A DNA stretch of 63,364 nucleotides, taken from CAZWLY01 sp964634465 (GTDB taxonomy: Bacteria > Desulfobacterota > Desulfarculia > G963662305). Below, piece by piece: positions 25,722-34,432 of this stretch (positions are counted from its first letter, which is position 1; each line of letters opens with the position of its first letter). The stretch covers positions 1 to 63,364 of the forward strand of contig CAZWLY010000020.1 of NCBI GenBank assembly GCA_964634465.1, written 5' to 3'. The translations under genes were made by a program, and so were the position numbers. The notes beneath the pieces were generated by a model. That model saw only the letters and a program-made list of their open reading frames with translations, did not search any database and was not told the origin of the DNA.

Positions 25722-27623
25722 ATGGCAAATTGGGAAACTGTCGAGGTCACCACTGACGTTTTGATCTGTGGTGGTGGTATGGCCGCTTGTGGCGCCGGTG
25801 TCGAGGCTGCCTACTGGGCCAAAAAGAACGGTTTGAAAGTCACCCTGGTCGACAAGGCCGCCATGACCCGCTCCGGTGCGGTCGCCATGGGCCTGTCCGC
25901 CATCAACGAGTACATCGGCTACGGCGCCGGCGACAACACCATCGAGGACTACGTCCGCTACGTCCGCCAGGACCTGATGGGCGTCACCCGCGAAGACTTG
26001 GTCTTCAACATCGCCCGCCACGTCGACAGCTCCGTCCATCTGTTCGAGAAGTGGGGCCTGCCGATCTGGAAGGACGCCGACGGCAACTACGTCCATGAGG
26101 GTCGTTGGCAGGTCATGATCAACGGCGAGTCCTACAAGGTCATCGTCGCCGAGGCCGCCCGCAACGCCATCGAGGACGCCGGCGGCGAGATCTTCGAGCG
26201 CGTGTTCATCGTCGGCCCGCTGATGAGCGGCGGCCGCTGCGTCGGGGCCATCGGCTTCAGCACCCGCGAGGACAAGGTCTACGTCTTCAAGGCCAAGGTC
26301 GTGTTGGCCATGATGGGCGGCGCCGTCCACGTCTTCAAGCCGCGTTCTTCCGGCGAGGGTCTGGGCCGCTCCTGGTATCCGCCGTTCAACTCCGGCTCCA
26401 CCGCCTACTTCACCTTGCAGGCCGGCGCCGAGATGACCTGCCAGGAGGTCCGCTTCATCCCGGTGCGCTTCAAGGACGCCTACGGTCCGGTCGGCGCCTG
26501 GTTCCTGCTGTTCAAGTCCAAGGCCAAGAGCGCCGAGGGCGGCGAGTACATGGTCGAGCGCAAGGACGAGCTGAACAACTGGGCTCCCTACGGTCTGGCC
26601 AAGCCGATTCCGGCCAACCTGCGTAACTACCTCGGCATGCTGGACACCGATGCCGGCCTGGGGCCGCTATACATGGAGACCCACGAGGCCATCGCCGCTC
26701 TGGCCGAGCAGTACAAGGACGACAAGAAGGCCTTCAAGAAGAAAATGAAGGAGCTCGAGAGCGAGGCGTGGGAGGACTTCCTCGACATGACCGTCTCCCA
26801 GGCGATCCTCTGGGCCGCCCAGAACATCGCTCCCGAGGAGAAGCACTCCGAGATCGCCGCTTGCGAGCCCTACTTCATCGGCTCCCACTCCGGCGCTTCC
26901 GGCGCTTGGGTTTCCGCCCCGACGGACATGCTGGACAAGGTTCCGGATCACTACAAGTGGGACTACAACGGCAAGTACTACGGCAACATGACCACGGTTC
27001 CGGGCCTGTTCACCGCTGGTGACGGCTCCGGCGCCTCCTCCCACAAGTTCTCCTCCGGCTCCCACGCCGAGGGTCGCTTCACCGGCAAGGAGGCCGTCCG
27101 CTTCGCCCTGGACAACCCCGACATCCCCGAGCCCGAGGGAGTCGAGGAGATCAAGGCCAAGATGCTCAAGCCGCTGGACCTGTTCGCCGAGTTCGCCGGC
27201 TACAGCTCCGACCCGAACATCAACCCCAACTTCTGCAAGCCGTTCCAGTTCATGTTCCGCCTGCAGAAGATCATGGACGAGTACGCCGGCGGCGTCTCCG
27301 CCCAGTTCAAGACCTCCCGGGCCAACCTGGAGCGCGCTCTGGAGCTTCTGGACTTCCTCAGGGAGGACGCCGAGAAGCTGGCCGCCGAGGACGCCTACGA
27401 GCTGGAGCGTTGCTGGGAGAACATCCACCGCATGTGGCAGGCTGAGGCCCACGTCCGGACCATCCTTTTCCGCGAGGAGACCCGTTGGCCGGGTTACTAC
27501 TTCCGGGCCGACACTCCGAAGATGGACGAGGAGAACTGGCTGTGCTTCGCCAACATTAAGTGGGATCCCGCGACCGGCGAGTGGAGCACCTTCAAGCGCG
27601 ACATCGCCAAGTTGATCGACTAA
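25722..27623 (+). CDS. aprA: Adenylylsulfate (APS) reductase, alpha subunit
   Basis: A 633-residue flavoprotein of the fumarate-reductase family that reduces APS to sulfite and AMP. The FAD-binding start is VEVTTDVLICGGGMAACGAGVEAAYWAKKNG. SAINEYIGYGAGDNT and the region RFIPVRFKDAYGPVGAWFLLFK are typical AprA. The GLFTAGDGSGASSHKFSSGSHAEGR segment closes the FAD site. RBS AGGAGG precedes the ATG. Acts in the cytoplasm with AprB, receiving electrons through the Qmo complex. Confidence 0.97.
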   Translation: MANWETVEVTTDVLICGGGMAACGAGVEAAYWAKKNGLKVTLVDKAAMTRSGAVAMGLSAINEYIGYGAGDNTIEDYVRYVRQDLMGVTREDLVFNIARHVDSSVHLFEKWGLPIWKDADGNYVHEGRWQVMINGESYKVIVAEAARNAIEDAGGEIFERVFIVGPLMSGGRCVGAIGFSTREDKVYVFKAKVVLAMMGGAVHVFKPRSSGEGLGRSWYPPFNSGSTAYFTLQAGAEMTCQEVRFIPVRFKDAYGPVGAWFLLFKSKAKSAEGGEYMVERKDELNNWAPYGLAKPIPANLRNYLGMLDTDAGLGPLYMETHEAIAALAEQYKDDKKAFKKKMKELESEAWEDFLDMTVSQAILWAAQNIAPEEKHSEIAACEPYFIGSHSGASGAWVSAPTDMLDKVPDHYKWDYNGKYYGNMTTVPGLFTAGDGSGASSHKFSSGSHAEGRFTGKEAVRFALDNPDIPEPEGVEEIKAKMLKPLDLFAEFAGYSSDPNINPNFCKPFQFMFRLQKIMDEYAGGVSAQFKTSRANLERALELLDFLREDAEKLAAEDAYELERCWENIHRMWQAEAHVRTILFREETRWPGYYFRADTPKMDEENWLCFANIKWDPATGEWSTFKRDIAKLID

Positions 27624-27640
27624 CCCGACCGACAAAGACT

Positions 27641-27668
27641 CCGGGCGCTTGATTTTTCAAGCGCCCGG
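27641..27668 (+). terminator. Terminator hairpin after aprA
   Basis: A perfect 12-bp stem CCGGGCGCTTGA-TTTT-TCAAGCGCCCGG starts 17 bp after the aprA stop and is followed by GGTTATATAAT. Confidence 0.75.
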
Positions 27669-27673
27669 GGTTA

Positions 27674-27679
27674 TATAAT
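27674..27679 (+). promoter_or_regulatory. Candidate -10 box for the qmo operon
   Basis: A perfect TATAAT sits 6 bp after the aprA terminator. The nearest -35-like sequence is TTGATT at 27649-27654, 19 bp upstream and inside the terminator stem, so the promoter is uncertain. It would give a leader of about 190 nt containing the next hairpin. Confidence 0.35.
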
Positions 27680-27682
27680 CTA

Positions 27683-27717
27683 CTCTTAAGGCCGGGGATC
27701 CGCCTCGGCCTTAAGAG
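27683..27717 (+). other. Second hairpin in the aprA-qmoA gap
   Basis: A perfect 12-bp stem CTCTTAAGGCCG (27683-27694) and CGGCCTTAAGAG (27706-27717) with an 11-nt loop. If transcription starts just upstream, this is the 5' end of the qmo mRNA and may protect it; otherwise it backs up the aprA terminator. Confidence 0.6.
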
Positions 27718-27874
27718 CGTTAACCTTTCCTGTTCAGGCGCCGGTGGGGGCTGAGTGCGGCGCTGGCGCCGTTGGTCCGGATTCGCGCCCCGCGGGGAGA
27801 CAGCGGATCGGGACGAGCGGTGTAAGCAAGACCCATCTCTATCGGTCAACGAGGCCTTAATCTGGAGGTAGACC

Positions 27875-29134
27875 ATGGCTGATGAGAAATCCACCCAGAC
27901 AATCCTGGTTGTGGGTGGTGGCATGAGCGGCCTTAGCTCGGCCTTGGAAGCAGCCGAGGCGGGCTACGAGGTCGTCATCGTGGAGAAGAACCCCTATCTG
28001 GGCGGCCGCGTCGCCCAGCTCAACCAGTACTTCCCCAAGCTCTGCCCGCCCACCTGCGGCTTGGAGCTCAACTTCAGGCGGGTGAAGACCAACCGCAAGA
28101 TCCGGTTCTTCACCCAGGCCGAAGTGGAGAAGATCGAAGGCGAGGCCGGCGCCTACACGGCCACCATCAAGCTCGCGCCTCGTTACATCAACGAGAAATG
28201 CACCGCCTGCGGCAAGTGCGCCGAGGCGATCGAGACGATGATCGACAATCCCTTCGACTTCGGCATGGGCAAGGTCAAGGGTTGCTATCTGCCTTACCCC
28301 AACGCCTGGCCGCTGCGCTACGTCATGGACGAGGCGGTGGCCAAGGGCGAGGACGGAGCCAAGGCCAAGGAGGCCTGCGCCTACGACGCCATCGATCTCG
28401 ACGCGACCGAAGAGACGTTCGAGCTGCCCGTCGGGGCCGTGGTCTGGGCCACCGGCTGGACCCCTTATGACGCCGAAGCGATCGAGTACTACGGTTTCGG
28501 CAAGTACGACAACGTCATCACCAACATGATGATGGAGCGCCTGGCCTCCTTCAACGGCCCCACCGGCGGCAAGATCGTCCGTCCCTCCGACGGCCAGCCG
28601 CCCAAGAGCGTGGCCTTCATCCAGTGCGCCGGCTCTCGGGACATGAACCACCTGCCCTATTGCTCCGGCATCTGCTGCTTGGCCTCCATCAAGCAGGCCC
28701 AGTACGTCCTGGAGCAACTGCCCGAGTGCGACGTCAAGATCATGTTCATCGACATCCGGGCCCAGGATCGGCTGGATCTCTTCTACCAGAACGCTCAGGA
28801 GCTCGAGAATCTGACCTTCATCAAGAGCAAGGTGGCCGTGATCACCGAGGACGAGGCGACCAAGGGGCTCAGGCTGGAAGGCGAGGACACCCGCAGCGGC
28901 GAGCAACTCCGGCTCGACGTCGATATGGTCGTCCTGGCCACCGGCATGGCGCCCAACACCCAGGGCCTGCCCGAAGGCGTGGCCACGGATGATTACGGCT
29001 TCATCCTGGCCGATTCCGGGATGCCTGGTTTCGTCGGCGCCGGCTGCGCCCGCAAGCCCTACAATGTCGCCGAAAGCGTTCAGGACGCCACCGGGGCCGC
29101 CCTCAAGGCGATCCAGGCCGTGGCTAGGAGGTAA
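27875..29134 (+). CDS. qmoA: Qmo complex flavoprotein subunit A (HdrA-like)
   Basis: A 419-residue FAD protein related to HdrA. The FAD motif is TILVVGGGMSGLSSALEAAEAGYEVVIVEK near residue 10, followed by NPYLGGRVAQLNQYFPKLCPPTCGLELNFRR. A Cys group CTACGKC lies near residue 110, and IQCAGSRDMNHLPYCSGICC near residue 250. QmoA moves electrons from the quinone pool toward AprBA (known in Desulfovibrio). It lies 5 bp before qmoB. AGGTAGA is upstream of the ATG. Confidence 0.93.
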   Translation: MADEKSTQTILVVGGGMSGLSSALEAAEAGYEVVIVEKNPYLGGRVAQLNQYFPKLCPPTCGLELNFRRVKTNRKIRFFTQAEVEKIEGEAGAYTATIKLAPRYINEKCTACGKCAEAIETMIDNPFDFGMGKVKGCYLPYPNAWPLRYVMDEAVAKGEDGAKAKEACAYDAIDLDATEETFELPVGAVVWATGWTPYDAEAIEYYGFGKYDNVITNMMMERLASFNGPTGGKIVRPSDGQPPKSVAFIQCAGSRDMNHLPYCSGICCLASIKQAQYVLEQLPECDVKIMFIDIRAQDRLDLFYQNAQELENLTFIKSKVAVITEDEATKGLRLEGEDTRSGEQLRLDVDMVVLATGMAPNTQGLPEGVATDDYGFILADSGMPGFVGAGCARKPYNVAESVQDATGAALKAIQAVARR

Positions 29135-29139
29135 GTTCG

Positions 29140-31398
29140 ATGGATAAAAAGTACGGCTGCTATATCTGCACCGGCTGCGGCATCGGCGAAGCCCTGGACG
29201 TGGACGCTTTGTCGGATGTGGCAACCGATGAGCACGATTTCGAGGTCAAGACCCACCAGGCGCTGTGTTCGCCCGATGGCGTCGAGATAATCAAGAAGGA
29301 CATCGAGGACGGCTTCAACGCGCTCTTGATCGCCGCCTGCTCCCCCCGGGCGATGCACGACGTCTTCGACTTCGATGGCTGCCTGGTCGAACGGGCCAAC
29401 CTCAGGGAGCACGTCATCTGGGGTCTCGAGCCGGCCCCCGAGGGCGAGGAGGAGGAAGAGGGCGAAGACATCCAGATGGCCGCCGAGGACTACCTCCACA
29501 TGGGTTGCGCCAAGCTGGAGGCTATGGAGCCGCCCGAGCCCTACCTGGTCGAAGACATGTCCAAGACCATCCTGGTCGTCGGCGGCGGCAAGACCGGACT
29601 GACCGCGGCTCTGGAAGCGGCCAAGGCCGGTTACGAGGTCTGCCTGGTCGAGAAGGAGCCCGAGCTGGGCGGCTTCATCGCCAAGACCAAGATGTCCACG
29701 CCGCGCACCGCCCCCTACCGCGAGCTCGAGCCGACCGGTCTGGAGGAGCTGATCGCGGCGGTCAACGAGGCCGACAAGATTGAGGTTCTCACGGCAGCCA
29801 AGATCGAAAAGATCAAGGGCGCACCGGGCAAGTTCGAAGCGACGATCTCGATCAACGGCTCCACCGAGACGCGCAAGGCCGGGGCGATCATCCAGGCCAC
29901 CGGCTGGAAGCCCTACGACCCGACCAACCTGGCCGACGATTACGGCTACGGCAAGTTCAAGAACGTCGTCACCAACGTCGAGTTCGAGGAGATGGCCAAG
30001 GCGGGCGAGATCAAGCGCCCCTCCGACGGCGGTCCGGTCAAGAGCGTGGCCTTCATTCAGTGCGCCGGCTCCCGCGACCCGAACCATCTGCCCTACTGCT
30101 CGGCCATCTGCTGCCAGGTGTCGATGAAGCAGGCGGCCTACTTGAAGGAGGCCGACCCCGAGTGCGCCACCTACATCATCTACCGCGACATTAGAACCCC
30201 CGGCCAGTTCGAGGAGTTCTACCGCAAGACCCAGGAGGAGGGCACCGTCTTCATCCGGGCCGAGAACAAGACCATCGGCGACGGCTTCGTCGAGGCCGAG
30301 GACGAGCTGTTGGGCGAGACGGTCAAGATCGAGGACCTGGACCTGATCGTCCTGGCCACCGGCATGGTCCCGACCACCTCGCCCGTGTTCGCCGAGGCGG
30401 CCGGCCTGGCCGACGAGGCCGAGGCGGAAGAGGAGGCCGAAGAGGCCGAAAAGAGCGGAGACGACGAGCTGGTCGTGCCGCCCGACTTCTACGGTGCGCC
30501 GATCTTGAACCTGGACTACCGCCAGGGCGGCGAGCTGCCGCTTTTGAAGAACGACTTCGTCGACTCCAACTTCATCTGCTTCCCCTACGAGACCCGCCGG
30601 ACCGGCATCTACGCCGCCGGCCCGGTCCGCCGGCCCATGGGCACCGCGGCGGCCATGGAAGACGCCGCCGGCGCGGCCCTGAAGGCGATCCAGTCCCTCG
30701 AGGCGCTCTCCGTCGGCCGGGCGGTCCATCCGCGGACCTGGGAGTTCACCTATCCCGAGTTCGCCATGCAGCGCTGCACCCAGTGTAAGCGCTGCACCGA
30801 GGAGTGTCCCTTCGGCGCCATCAACGAGGACGAGAAGGCCAACCCGTTGCCGGAGCCGAGCCGCTGCCGCCGTTGCGGCGTGTGCATGGGCGCCTGCCCC
30901 GAGCGGATCATCTCGTTTAAGAACTACTCGGTGAGCATGATCGGTGACATGATCAAGTCCTTCGAGGTGCCCGACGAGGACGAGGAGAAGCCGAGGATCA
31001 TCGCCTTCGTCTGCGAGAACGACGCCTATCCGGCCCTGGACATGGCGGCCATGCAGGGCTACAAGTGGTCCCGCTGGGTCCGCTTCATTCCGCTGCGCTG
31101 CTTGGGCTCGCTGAACCTGGTCTGGATCGCCGACTCGCTCTCGGCCGGCATCGACGGCATCCTGCTGTTGGGCTGCCGCCACGGCGACGACTACCAGTGC
31201 CACTTCGTCAAGGGCTCCCAGTTGGCCGAGATTCGGATGAGCAAGATCAAGGAGACCCTGGAGCGGTTGGTCCTCGAGCCCGAGCGGATCAGAGTCGAAG
31301 AGGCTTCGATCTCCGACACCAAGCGCATCGTTGAGATCGTCAACGAGTTCGCGGAGGCGATCGAGGAGATGGACCCCAACCCCTACAAGGGCTTCTGA
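29140..31398 (+). CDS. qmoB: Qmo complex subunit B (HdrA-like plus MvhD domain)
   Basis: A 752-residue flavoprotein. A short N-terminal domain (CYICTGCGIGEALDVDAL) precedes the FAD fold (TILVVGGGKTGLTAALEAAKAGYEV, about residue 145). An acidic insertion lies near residues 425-445. Two ferredoxin clusters follow (CTQCKRCTEECPFG, CRRCGVCMGACPERI, residues about 545-595), then a C-terminal MvhD-like domain (IAFVCENDAYPALDMAAMQG to LLGCRHGDDYQCHFVKG). This is the full QmoB layout. It is followed not by a membrane QmoC but by hdrC- and hdrB-like genes. Confidence 0.93.
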   Translation: MDKKYGCYICTGCGIGEALDVDALSDVATDEHDFEVKTHQALCSPDGVEIIKKDIEDGFNALLIAACSPRAMHDVFDFDGCLVERANLREHVIWGLEPAPEGEEEEEGEDIQMAAEDYLHMGCAKLEAMEPPEPYLVEDMSKTILVVGGGKTGLTAALEAAKAGYEVCLVEKEPELGGFIAKTKMSTPRTAPYRELEPTGLEELIAAVNEADKIEVLTAAKIEKIKGAPGKFEATISINGSTETRKAGAIIQATGWKPYDPTNLADDYGYGKFKNVVTNVEFEEMAKAGEIKRPSDGGPVKSVAFIQCAGSRDPNHLPYCSAICCQVSMKQAAYLKEADPECATYIIYRDIRTPGQFEEFYRKTQEEGTVFIRAENKTIGDGFVEAEDELLGETVKIEDLDLIVLATGMVPTTSPVFAEAAGLADEAEAEEEAEEAEKSGDDELVVPPDFYGAPILNLDYRQGGELPLLKNDFVDSNFICFPYETRRTGIYAAGPVRRPMGTAAAMEDAAGAALKAIQSLEALSVGRAVHPRTWEFTYPEFAMQRCTQCKRCTEECPFGAINEDEKANPLPEPSRCRRCGVCMGACPERIISFKNYSVSMIGDMIKSFEVPDEDEEKPRIIAFVCENDAYPALDMAAMQGYKWSRWVRFIPLRCLGSLNLVWIADSLSAGIDGILLLGCRHGDDYQCHFVKGSQLAEIRMSKIKETLERLVLEPERIRVEEASISDTKRIVEIVNEFAEAIEEMDPNPYKGF

Positions 31399-31454
31399 CA
31401 ACCATCGGGCCGCCGGTTTTACCGGCGGGCCGAAACCTTTAAGTAGAGGCGCTC

Positions 31455-32039
31455 ATGTACGATCAGACCTTTGCCAAAGAGGTTTTCGAAAAGGTCGATT
31501 CCGGCTACGAGATCAAGACCTGCATGCAGTGCGGCGTCTGCGCCGCCTCGTGTCCGCTCTCCCAGGAGATGGACTTCTCGCCCCGAAAGGTCTTCACTCT
31601 CATTCGAGCCGGCAAGCGGGACGAGGTCTTGAGATCCCGGGCGATTTTCCTGTGCACCTCCTGCTACACCTGCAAGGTCCGCTGTCCCCGGCAGATCCCG
31701 GTCATCAACGTCATGCACGGCCTGGCCCACTACGCCATCAAGGAGGGCTTGGCCAACGCCAAGGACACGGTCAACTTCGGCACGGCCTTCTGGGGCAGCA
31801 TCGAGAAGATCGGTCGGATCGACGAGTCCATGGTGCCGGTCAAGTACATGATGGCCGACGGCATCGGCGCCGGCATCAAAAAGATGCTGGAGTTCAAGAA
31901 CATGGGCCTGACCATGTTGACCCACAAACGGATGAAGCTCCTGCCCGAGCGTCCGATCAAGGGCATCAAGGGCCTTAGAAAGATGTTGGACAAGGCGGCA
32001 ACCATGCCCTTGGCCCACACGAAAGGGGGTAAGGCATGA
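31455..32039 (+). CDS. hdrC: HdrC-like iron-sulfur subunit in place of QmoC
   Basis: A 194-residue protein with two [4Fe-4S] motifs, CMQCGVCAASCPLS near residue 25 and CTSCYTCKVRCPRQIPV near residue 72, as in HdrC and the N-terminal part of QmoC. It has no membrane segments. It overlaps the next gene by 4 bp. In Desulfovibrio QmoC carries this domain fused to a heme-b membrane part; here only the soluble iron-sulfur part exists. Confidence 0.88.
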   Translation: MYDQTFAKEVFEKVDSGYEIKTCMQCGVCAASCPLSQEMDFSPRKVFTLIRAGKRDEVLRSRAIFLCTSCYTCKVRCPRQIPVINVMHGLAHYAIKEGLANAKDTVNFGTAFWGSIEKIGRIDESMVPVKYMMADGIGAGIKKMLEFKNMGLTMLTHKRMKLLPERPIKGIKGLRKMLDKAATMPLAHTKGGKA

Positions 32040-32911
32040 AATACTGGCTTTACCAGGGTTGTTCGCTTGAGGCCAGCGGCTCGCCCTACATGGTGCCTTT
32101 GGAGGCGGTGGGCAAGACCCTGGGCGTTGAATTCGAGGAGATTCCCGACTGGAACTGTTGCTCGGCCTCCATCGGCTACATCAAGGGCAACGAGACTCAA
32201 ATCTACGCCTTGAACGCCCGCAACCTGGCTTTGGCCGAGGCGGCCGGCGGGCACGACATCGTGGCGCCCTGTTCCTCGTGCTACATTCTGATGAACAAGG
32301 TCAACCGGCAGATCAAAGAGGACGAGGCGCTGGCCGCCCAGATGAACGAGGTTCTGGCCGAGGCCGATCTCAGCTACAAGGGTTCGCTCAACGTCCGCCA
32401 TCTGCTGGACGTCCTCTACAACGATGTCGGGCTGGAGAAGATCAAGGCCGCGGTCAAAAAGCCGCTGACCGGGATCAAGATCGCCGGCTACGTCGGCTGC
32501 CAGACGGTCCGCCCCTTCGGGGAGTACGACTCGGTGGAGAGGCCGGTGGTCCTCGATGAGTTGATCAGGGCCCTGGGCGCCGAGGCGGTGGAGTTCCCGA
32601 AACGGATTCGCTGCTGCGGGTCGGGCATCTTCTTGACCGAGATGGACGTCTGCACCGGACTGGCCAAGGACGTCATCGAGGACGCCGCCGCCCACGGCGC
32701 GGCGCTGATCACCACCGCCTGTCCGATGTGCCAGATGAACCTGGAGGCCTACCAGGGCGAGATCAACAAGCGGTTCGGGACCAACATCAATATGCCCGTG
32801 ACTTTTATCTCCCAGTTGATGGCCGTCGCTTTTGGGTTAGACTGGAAGAAGGATGCGGCCCTCGACAGGAACATCGTCAAACCGGATGGCGTCTTGAAAG
32901 CCGTGGCCTAG
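32036..32911 (+). CDS. hdrB: HdrB-like CCG-domain subunit
   Basis: A 291-residue protein with two CCG domains: WNCCSASIGY...APCSSCYILMNKV in the first half and RIRCCGSGIF...TACPMCQMNLEAYQ in the second. In HdrB these Cys hold noncubane clusters. It begins YWLYQGCSLEASGSPYMV, typical of HdrB. Together with hdrC it should connect QmoAB to a soluble thiol, ferredoxin or membrane partner (inference). Confidence 0.9.
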   Translation: MKYWLYQGCSLEASGSPYMVPLEAVGKTLGVEFEEIPDWNCCSASIGYIKGNETQIYALNARNLALAEAAGGHDIVAPCSSCYILMNKVNRQIKEDEALAAQMNEVLAEADLSYKGSLNVRHLLDVLYNDVGLEKIKAAVKKPLTGIKIAGYVGCQTVRPFGEYDSVERPVVLDELIRALGAEAVEFPKRIRCCGSGIFLTEMDVCTGLAKDVIEDAAAHGAALITTACPMCQMNLEAYQGEINKRFGTNINMPVTFISQLMAVAFGLDWKKDAALDRNIVKPDGVLKAVA

Positions 32912-32953
32912 GCTGCGGTCAACTGAATGTCGGGCCGCAAGAAGGGAGAAGTC

Positions 32954-33244
32954 ATGGGTGAGGAAAAGCGTCCCACCTGCCCCCATTGCGGCGAGCCGAT
33001 GGAAAAATGGGCTCTGCCGGAGGAGTCTACCTGGCCGGACGACTACCACTACGTCTGCTTCAACGACGAGTGTGAGTACTACGTCAAGGGCTGGGACTTC
33101 ATGGAGGCCGAGCGGGGCACCAGGTGCTCCTACCGCCACATGTGCTCGGCGGAGGGCCGCAAGACCGGTCCGTTGCCGGTGCCCACGCCCGAGGCGGGTA
33201 AGGACAGGATAATTCGGGACGAGACCGATCAGGAATCGGCTTGA
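32954..33244 (+). CDS. Small zinc-ribbon protein at the end of the qmo operon
   Basis: A 96-residue protein with CPHCGEP near residue 9 and CFNDECEYYVKGWDFM about 25 residues later, an ogr/Delta-like zinc-ribbon pattern, plus a later C-x5-C. ATG 32954 has AAGGGAGAA upstream and is preferred over an earlier GTG-less extension. It lies 42 bp after hdrB and before a strong terminator. Desulfovibrio has a small qmoD gene in an equivalent place; whether this is its homologue I cannot tell. Confidence 0.65.
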   Translation: MGEEKRPTCPHCGEPMEKWALPEESTWPDDYHYVCFNDECEYYVKGWDFMEAERGTRCSYRHMCSAEGRKTGPLPVPTPEAGKDRIIRDETDQESA

Positions 33245-33254
33245 GTTCCACATA

Positions 33255-33300
33255 CAACCACCGACGGCCGGCCCGCTTGAGGGTCGGCCGTCGGTGGTTG
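33255..33300 (+). terminator. Terminator of the sulfate-reduction gene cluster
   Basis: A 16-bp perfect stem CAACCACCGACGGCCG (33255-33270) with CGGCCGTCGGTGGTTG (33285-33300), extendable inward by four more pairs to a 6-nt loop. It starts 11 bp after the last stop codon of the operon. Confidence 0.75.
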
Positions 33301-33434
33301 GCGCCGGCATGAAAAAAACGACGTCCGATCCCTCGGCCGAGACGCTCGATCGGCGCCCGGCCGCCCCCAGGAGCGGGATCGACTATGATAGCTATTTGTT
33401 GGGGTCTCGGGCCATCAAACCCCAAAGAATTGTG

Positions 33435-33463
33435 TTGACACAGCCGTCGGGATGGCCCATCCT
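33435..33463 (+). promoter_or_regulatory. Possible promoter of the GAF-mreB-suhB genes
   Basis: A perfect -35 TTGACA at 33435-33440, 17 bp, then CATCCT at 33458-33463, a poor -10. It lies about 35 bp before the GAF gene. Confidence 0.35.
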
Positions 33464-33495
33464 AGACGAGATTCCTCGGTTGATCGGTTAAGCCG

Positions 33496-34419
33496 ATGAA
33501 GAAGGAATTCCGGACGACCATAGAACTGGTCAGCAACGTCACCGACGCCTATACAGCGGCTCTGTTCTTATACGACGAGGATCGGCAAAAGCTCAGAGTG
33601 GCCGCCTGGCATACGCTGTCCAAGGAGTTCGACGAGGAGACGGTGCTCTCGCCCGGCGACGGCATCGTCGGCTGGGTGGCCAAGAACGGCCAGCCGGTGA
33701 ACGTGACCCACTTCGACCAGGACACCGGCAATCTCGTCTTCTACCGGGCTAATGAGGACATCAAGTCCTTCATGGCCGTGCCGGTGGGCGAGGAGGGGGT
33801 GCTGTGCATCGACTCCAAGAACAAATACGTCTTCGTCGAGAAGGACCAGAAGATCCTGTCCGGCTTCGCCGAGGTCTTTCTCGATCTCAGCCGAGCGGAG
33901 CGAACCAGGCGGCGGGAGAAAAGCTATGCCCGCATGCTCAAACTCCTCTACCACGTCGATAGGTCGGCCCGGGAGATGGCCTCGCCGGGGCGGTTCATGG
34001 ACCAGGTGCTAAGCGAGATGCGGGATTTTTCCAAGGCCGATGTGACCTTTTTCTCCTCGCTGCTCAGGGACCGGAAGCGCTACCGGGTGAACGCGGTCAG
34101 CGGTCGGGTCGGCCGAAAGCTGGAGGGCCTGTCCTACGAGGTCAAGTCGGGGCTGGTCGGCTGGGTCTATCGCAAGAATCAGCCGTTGGTCTTAAAGAGC
34201 ATCAGGGCCGACGGCGAAAAGTCACACCTGTTCGCGCCGAGCGACCCGATCAAGGGCTTTCAGGCCTTCATCGGGTTGCCGTTGAACCTGTGGGGCGAGA
34301 CGGTGGGGGTGCTGGGCCTGGCCGCCTATGAGCCCCGGGATTGGACGCCCGACGAGATCCACGTTCTGACCATGACCGGTCAGTGGGTCGCCATGGCCCT
34401 GGGATCATTGACTGCCTGA
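33496..34419 (+). CDS. Tandem GAF-domain protein
   Basis: A 307-residue cytoplasmic protein with two GAF domains: residues about 8-140 (GDGIVGWVAKNGQPVNVTHFD, SFMAVPV, GVLCIDSK) and about 155-300 (VKSGLVGWVYRKNQPLVLKS, AFIGLPLN, GVLGLAAYEP). A short basic helical linker joins them. There is no output domain, so it probably acts through partners. It ends 13 bp before mreB, suggesting cotranscription and perhaps a role linked to cell shape, which is only inference. Ligand unknown. Confidence 0.8.
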   Translation: MKKEFRTTIELVSNVTDAYTAALFLYDEDRQKLRVAAWHTLSKEFDEETVLSPGDGIVGWVAKNGQPVNVTHFDQDTGNLVFYRANEDIKSFMAVPVGEEGVLCIDSKNKYVFVEKDQKILSGFAEVFLDLSRAERTRRREKSYARMLKLLYHVDRSAREMASPGRFMDQVLSEMRDFSKADVTFFSSLLRDRKRYRVNAVSGRVGRKLEGLSYEVKSGLVGWVYRKNQPLVLKSIRADGEKSHLFAPSDPIKGFQAFIGLPLNLWGETVGVLGLAAYEPRDWTPDEIHVLTMTGQWVAMALGSLTA

Positions 34420-34432
34420 GGAGGGGCGGATC

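Noticed and set aside
33294..33491. 65-codon open frame before the GAF gene
   Set aside because: It overlaps the operon terminator and the likely promoter of the GAF gene and shows no protein family.
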